A DNA stretch of 33,354 nt from Algoriphagus resistens (lineage in GTDB: Bacteria; Bacteroidota; Bacteroidia; Cytophagales; Cyclobacteriaceae): positions 1-33,354 of the forward strand of contig NZ_LMXN01000025.1 of the NCBI RefSeq assembly GCF_001442615.1, written 5' to 3'. Shown piece by piece: positions 31,621 through 33,354 of this stretch (position 1 is the first letter of the stretch; each line of letters begins with the position of its first letter). Under the pieces are notes generated by a model. That model had not been told where the DNA came from. It ran no database searches and saw nothing but the letters and a program-made list of their open reading frames with translations. The position numbers and the translations under genes were made by a program.

Positions 31621-31634
31621 TTTGTCCGGACAAA
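31621..31634. promoter_or_regulatory. 14-bp perfect palindrome
   Basis: TTTGTCCGGACAAA reads the same on both strands, between divergent rpsU and the lipoprotein gene (117 bp before the latter's ATG). Candidate operator; no T-run of terminator type. Confidence 0.4.
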
Positions 31635-31750
31635 CCTTATTCAGCTCGGCAATAAAATATTTTGACCAATCATCGTATTTTCTAGTTGAAAACTGAGGCT
31701 TCTTTAGGTGATTGCCGAGAGTAAAATACTTTTTACAAAATCTTCTACCC

Positions 31751-32425
31751 ATGAAAATTATAGGCAACAAGCCTAGCCTCTTTTGGATCTGGTTAATTCT
31801 TAGCTTTGCCTGCAGTCACACTCCCTCAGAGCCAATAGAATTTTCCATTTCTCAAGGAGTTCTAAACAACATGGACTTTGCTTCTCTGGGAATCCAAACA
31901 GGACAGCAGCTTCCAGACATCCTCTTTTACAACTTAAGTGGTGAAAAATTTACAATAACACGCCATGCTCCAAAACTATTAATATCAGGCAGCTATACCT
32001 GCGATATTACACGAAGCAAATTGCAGGCTATTGATTCGCTATATGAAAAGTATAAAGACAAAGTTGATATCTATCTGGTAAACACACTAGAAGCTCATCC
32101 ACAGAATTCCTCCAGCCCATATTCCCTTGATGAAGAGCCTTGGCTTGCTAAAGACAACATCATGTCTGGAATATCCGCTGAGCAGCCTACAACGATAGAA
32201 GGACGGGTAGATCTGGCGGAAAAATGGATAAAGGAGACTGGCATTCAAACACCCATAATTCTAGATGGCCCAAAAAACGGATTTTGGAATCAGGTGGGTC
32301 AAGCACCTAATATGGCAATCTTGGTTTCAACAGATGGTGAGGTACTCTTGAAGCAACCTTGGTTTGATAAGGATGAAATGGAAGACGCAATCGATAACCA
32401 ATTGCAGCATTTGAAAGCAGATTAG
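31751..32425 (+). CDS. Lipoprotein with iodothyronine deiodinase-like thioredoxin fold
   Basis: A 224-aa exported protein. The N-terminus MKIIGNKPSLFWIWLILSFAC gives a signal anchor with likely lipidated Cys21. The mature part follows the order of the deiodinase/redoxin family. It has SGSYTCDITRSKL (79-91), where Cys84 occupies the selenocysteine position of animal deiodinases, and YLVNTLEAHP (108-117), matching the conserved EAHP block. TIEGRVDLAEKWIKE follows, and late in the chain NMAILVSTDGEVLLKQPWFD. A redox role in the periplasm is likely; iodine chemistry is not implied. The ATG at 31751 was preferred to a TTG at 31712, which would put extra residues before the signal. Only a weak -7-like TACTTTTT precedes it. 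Confidence 0.75.
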   Translation: MKIIGNKPSLFWIWLILSFACSHTPSEPIEFSISQGVLNNMDFASLGIQTGQQLPDILFYNLSGEKFTITRHAPKLLISGSYTCDITRSKLQAIDSLYEKYKDKVDIYLVNTLEAHPQNSSSPYSLDEEPWLAKDNIMSGISAEQPTTIEGRVDLAEKWIKETGIQTPIILDGPKNGFWNQVGQAPNMAILVSTDGEVLLKQPWFDKDEMEDAIDNQLQHLKAD

Positions 32426-32467
32426 CGGTCAGCAATTACACGCATCCGCTTACTTTTTACGAGTGAA

Positions 32468-33354
32468 TTACCCACCCACGGCAGAGCCGATGGGTTGGGC
32501 TTCGGGGGTCATAGACTCGCCCAATGGCAACGCCTCATCCCGTTTTTGTTTTGCGTCCGACTGCATCCCGCAACCAGACAATACCTTTATACCTTGGGTT
32601 AAGATGTTCTTTGCCGCATTGACATCCCTATCATGAATCTCACCACAAGATCCACAGACCCACGCCCTTATGGAAAGGGTTAAGTCTTGTTTTATCCATC
32701 CACAGGTTGAACAGCTTTTGCTTGAGGGGAACCATCGGTCGATTTTAACGAATGCCCTATCGTTCCAATTGGCTTTATATTCAAGCATACTGTAAAATGC
32801 ACCCAACGAAACATCGCCCATTGCCTGTGCCAGGCAATGATTCTTCATTATATTCTTTACAGCAAGGTCTTCAACTGATATCATGTCGTGGTTTTTGACA
32901 ATTTCAGTTGATACCTTATGCAGGTAATCCTTTCTGATATTCGTTAGTTGTTCGTGGACAGCTGCAAGTTTTTGTTTTTGCCTGCCCCTTGATCTGCTTC
33001 CTTTTGTTTTCTTTGAAAGCTGTCTTTGCCCAAACCTGAGCTTCTTTAATTTGGTTTTAAGTGATCTGATATTTTCATAACAGCTTCCATCTGAAAGAAT
33101 GGCAAGCTTTTTTATACCCGTATCAATGCCTACTGGTTTACCAGTTTTGCCATAGGGTTTATGTTCTGTTTCACACGTAATAGAAACATAATACTTATCG
33201 GTTGTTGATTTTGAAACAGTGGCAAACAAAGGTTCACCTTCCAACTCTCTATGTAGGTTTATTTTAATCCCTTCTTTGAATTTTGGTATCACAAGTTTGC
33301 TGTCTTCAACGGATACATTTTGTGGTATTCTGAAACTTTGCTTACCGTACTTTG
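32468..33354 (-). CDS. tnpB: IS200/IS605-family TnpB (RNA-guided nuclease), 5' end cut by the window
   Basis: Transposon-encoded RuvC nuclease, the ancestor type of Cas12. The frame stays open to the window edge (…KYGKQSFRIPQNVSVEDSK), so the N-terminal WED/REC part lies outside; an internal GTG at 33292 is not the true start. Counting from that GTG, the RuvC residues are intact: D57 (VGIDTGIKKLAIL), E141 (ISVEDLAVKNI) and D223 (HDRDVNAAKNI). A four-cysteine zinc finger is C194/C197 (CSTCG) and C213/C216 (CGSCG). The last residues (QPIGSAVGG) are encoded by the element's terminal hairpin. No TnpA transposase is visible; it may lie beyond the edge or be absent. Confidence 0.92.
   Translation of the reverse strand, partial: KYGKQSFRIPQNVSVEDSKLVIPKFKEGIKINLHRELEGEPLFATVSKSTTDKYYVSITCETEHKPYGKTGKPVGIDTGIKKLAILSDGSCYENIRSLKTKLKKLRFGQRQLSKKTKGSRSRGRQKQKLAAVHEQLTNIRKDYLHKVSTEIVKNHDMISVEDLAVKNIMKNHCLAQAMGDVSLGAFYSMLEYKANWNDRAFVKIDRWFPSSKSCSTCGWIKQDLTLSIRAWVCGSCGEIHDRDVNAAKNILTQGIKVLSGCGMQSDAKQKRDEALPLGESMTPEAQPIGSAVGG
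32471..32499 (-). ncRNA. Terminal hairpin of the tnpB element / probable omegaRNA 3' end
   Basis: CCCACCCACGGC pairs with GCCG-A-TGGGT-T-GGG (two single-nt bulges, AGA loop) over the last codons of tnpB. In IS200/IS605 elements the right end and the scaffold of the TnpB guide RNA lie at this place. The precise right end is probably within about 32440-32467; the guide would be the flanking DNA just beyond it. Inferred from family knowledge. Confidence 0.55.

Noticed and set aside
1..33354. CRISPR array, rRNA and tRNA genes
   Set aside because: No regularly spaced direct repeats, no cloverleaf with CCA-proximal arms and no rRNA-length similarity was seen; the 15-nt 16S-like match is isolated.

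Overview
The window reads as a chromosomal segment of a Bacteroidota bacterium, most likely Cytophagales/Cyclobacteriaceae (Algoriphagus-like). The supports are a GldD gliding lipoprotein, a CarboxypepD-plug-barrel outer-membrane protein of the OMP_b-brl_3 type, and repeated Bacteroidota promoter elements (TAnnTTTG at -7, often with TTG/TTTG 18-22 nt upstream). Shine-Dalgarno sequences are generally absent; rpsU is the exception I saw. The genus is an inference. I saw no rRNA, tRNA or CRISPR array.

Layout. 1-1.6 kb: glnK-amt nitrogen-sensing operon (minus). 1.9-8.3 kb: housekeeping genes, namely a sugar nucleotidyltransferase, recF (minus), pdhA, a membrane-anchored TPR protein, ribH-lysC and a small two-TM protein. 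8.4-13.7 kb: recG and an APH-fold sugar kinase-like protein (minus), then an SSS symporter (plus). 13.7-18.9 kb: gldD (minus), an exported DinB-fold protein (plus), then nitroreductase, an AlkD-like glycosylase and a large outer-membrane beta-barrel protein (all minus). 19.1-20.6 kb: a decayed histidine kinase with a 93-bp hairpin-rich insertion, its intact NarL/FixJ-type response regulator, and a 91-aa orphan gene with a palindrome over its promoter. 20.6-23.2 kb: an operon of NeuD-like acyltransferase, trhO and nucleoside phosphorylase (minus). 23.7-29.9 kb: pyrF and a glycoconjugate group (polyprenyl-phosphate GT2, UPF0104 membrane protein, two ArnT/PMT-type GT-C enzymes). 29.9-31.5 kb: rpsU, xerC and hpf (minus). 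31.75-32.4 kb: a deiodinase-like lipoprotein. The right edge is a truncated IS200/IS605-family tnpB with its 3' hairpin.

How the genes fit together. GlnK gates Amt. The GT2 enzyme probably makes a polyprenyl-phosphate sugar, which the ArnT-like transferases could use as donor. The nucleotidyltransferase and the APH-type kinase resemble an anomeric-kinase plus uridylyltransferase salvage pair, with the SSS carrier as a possible uptake route, but they are not adjacent. No large multi-gene defence or novel machinery is evident.

The strongest unusual signals are: the kinase pseudogene beside an intact response regulator; the small insertion inside it; the 10-nt extended Shine-Dalgarno of rpsU; several unexplained promoter-proximal palindromes; genes whose ATG sits almost at the predicted transcription start; the deiodinase-like lipoprotein; and the TnpB nuclease with intact catalytic residues.
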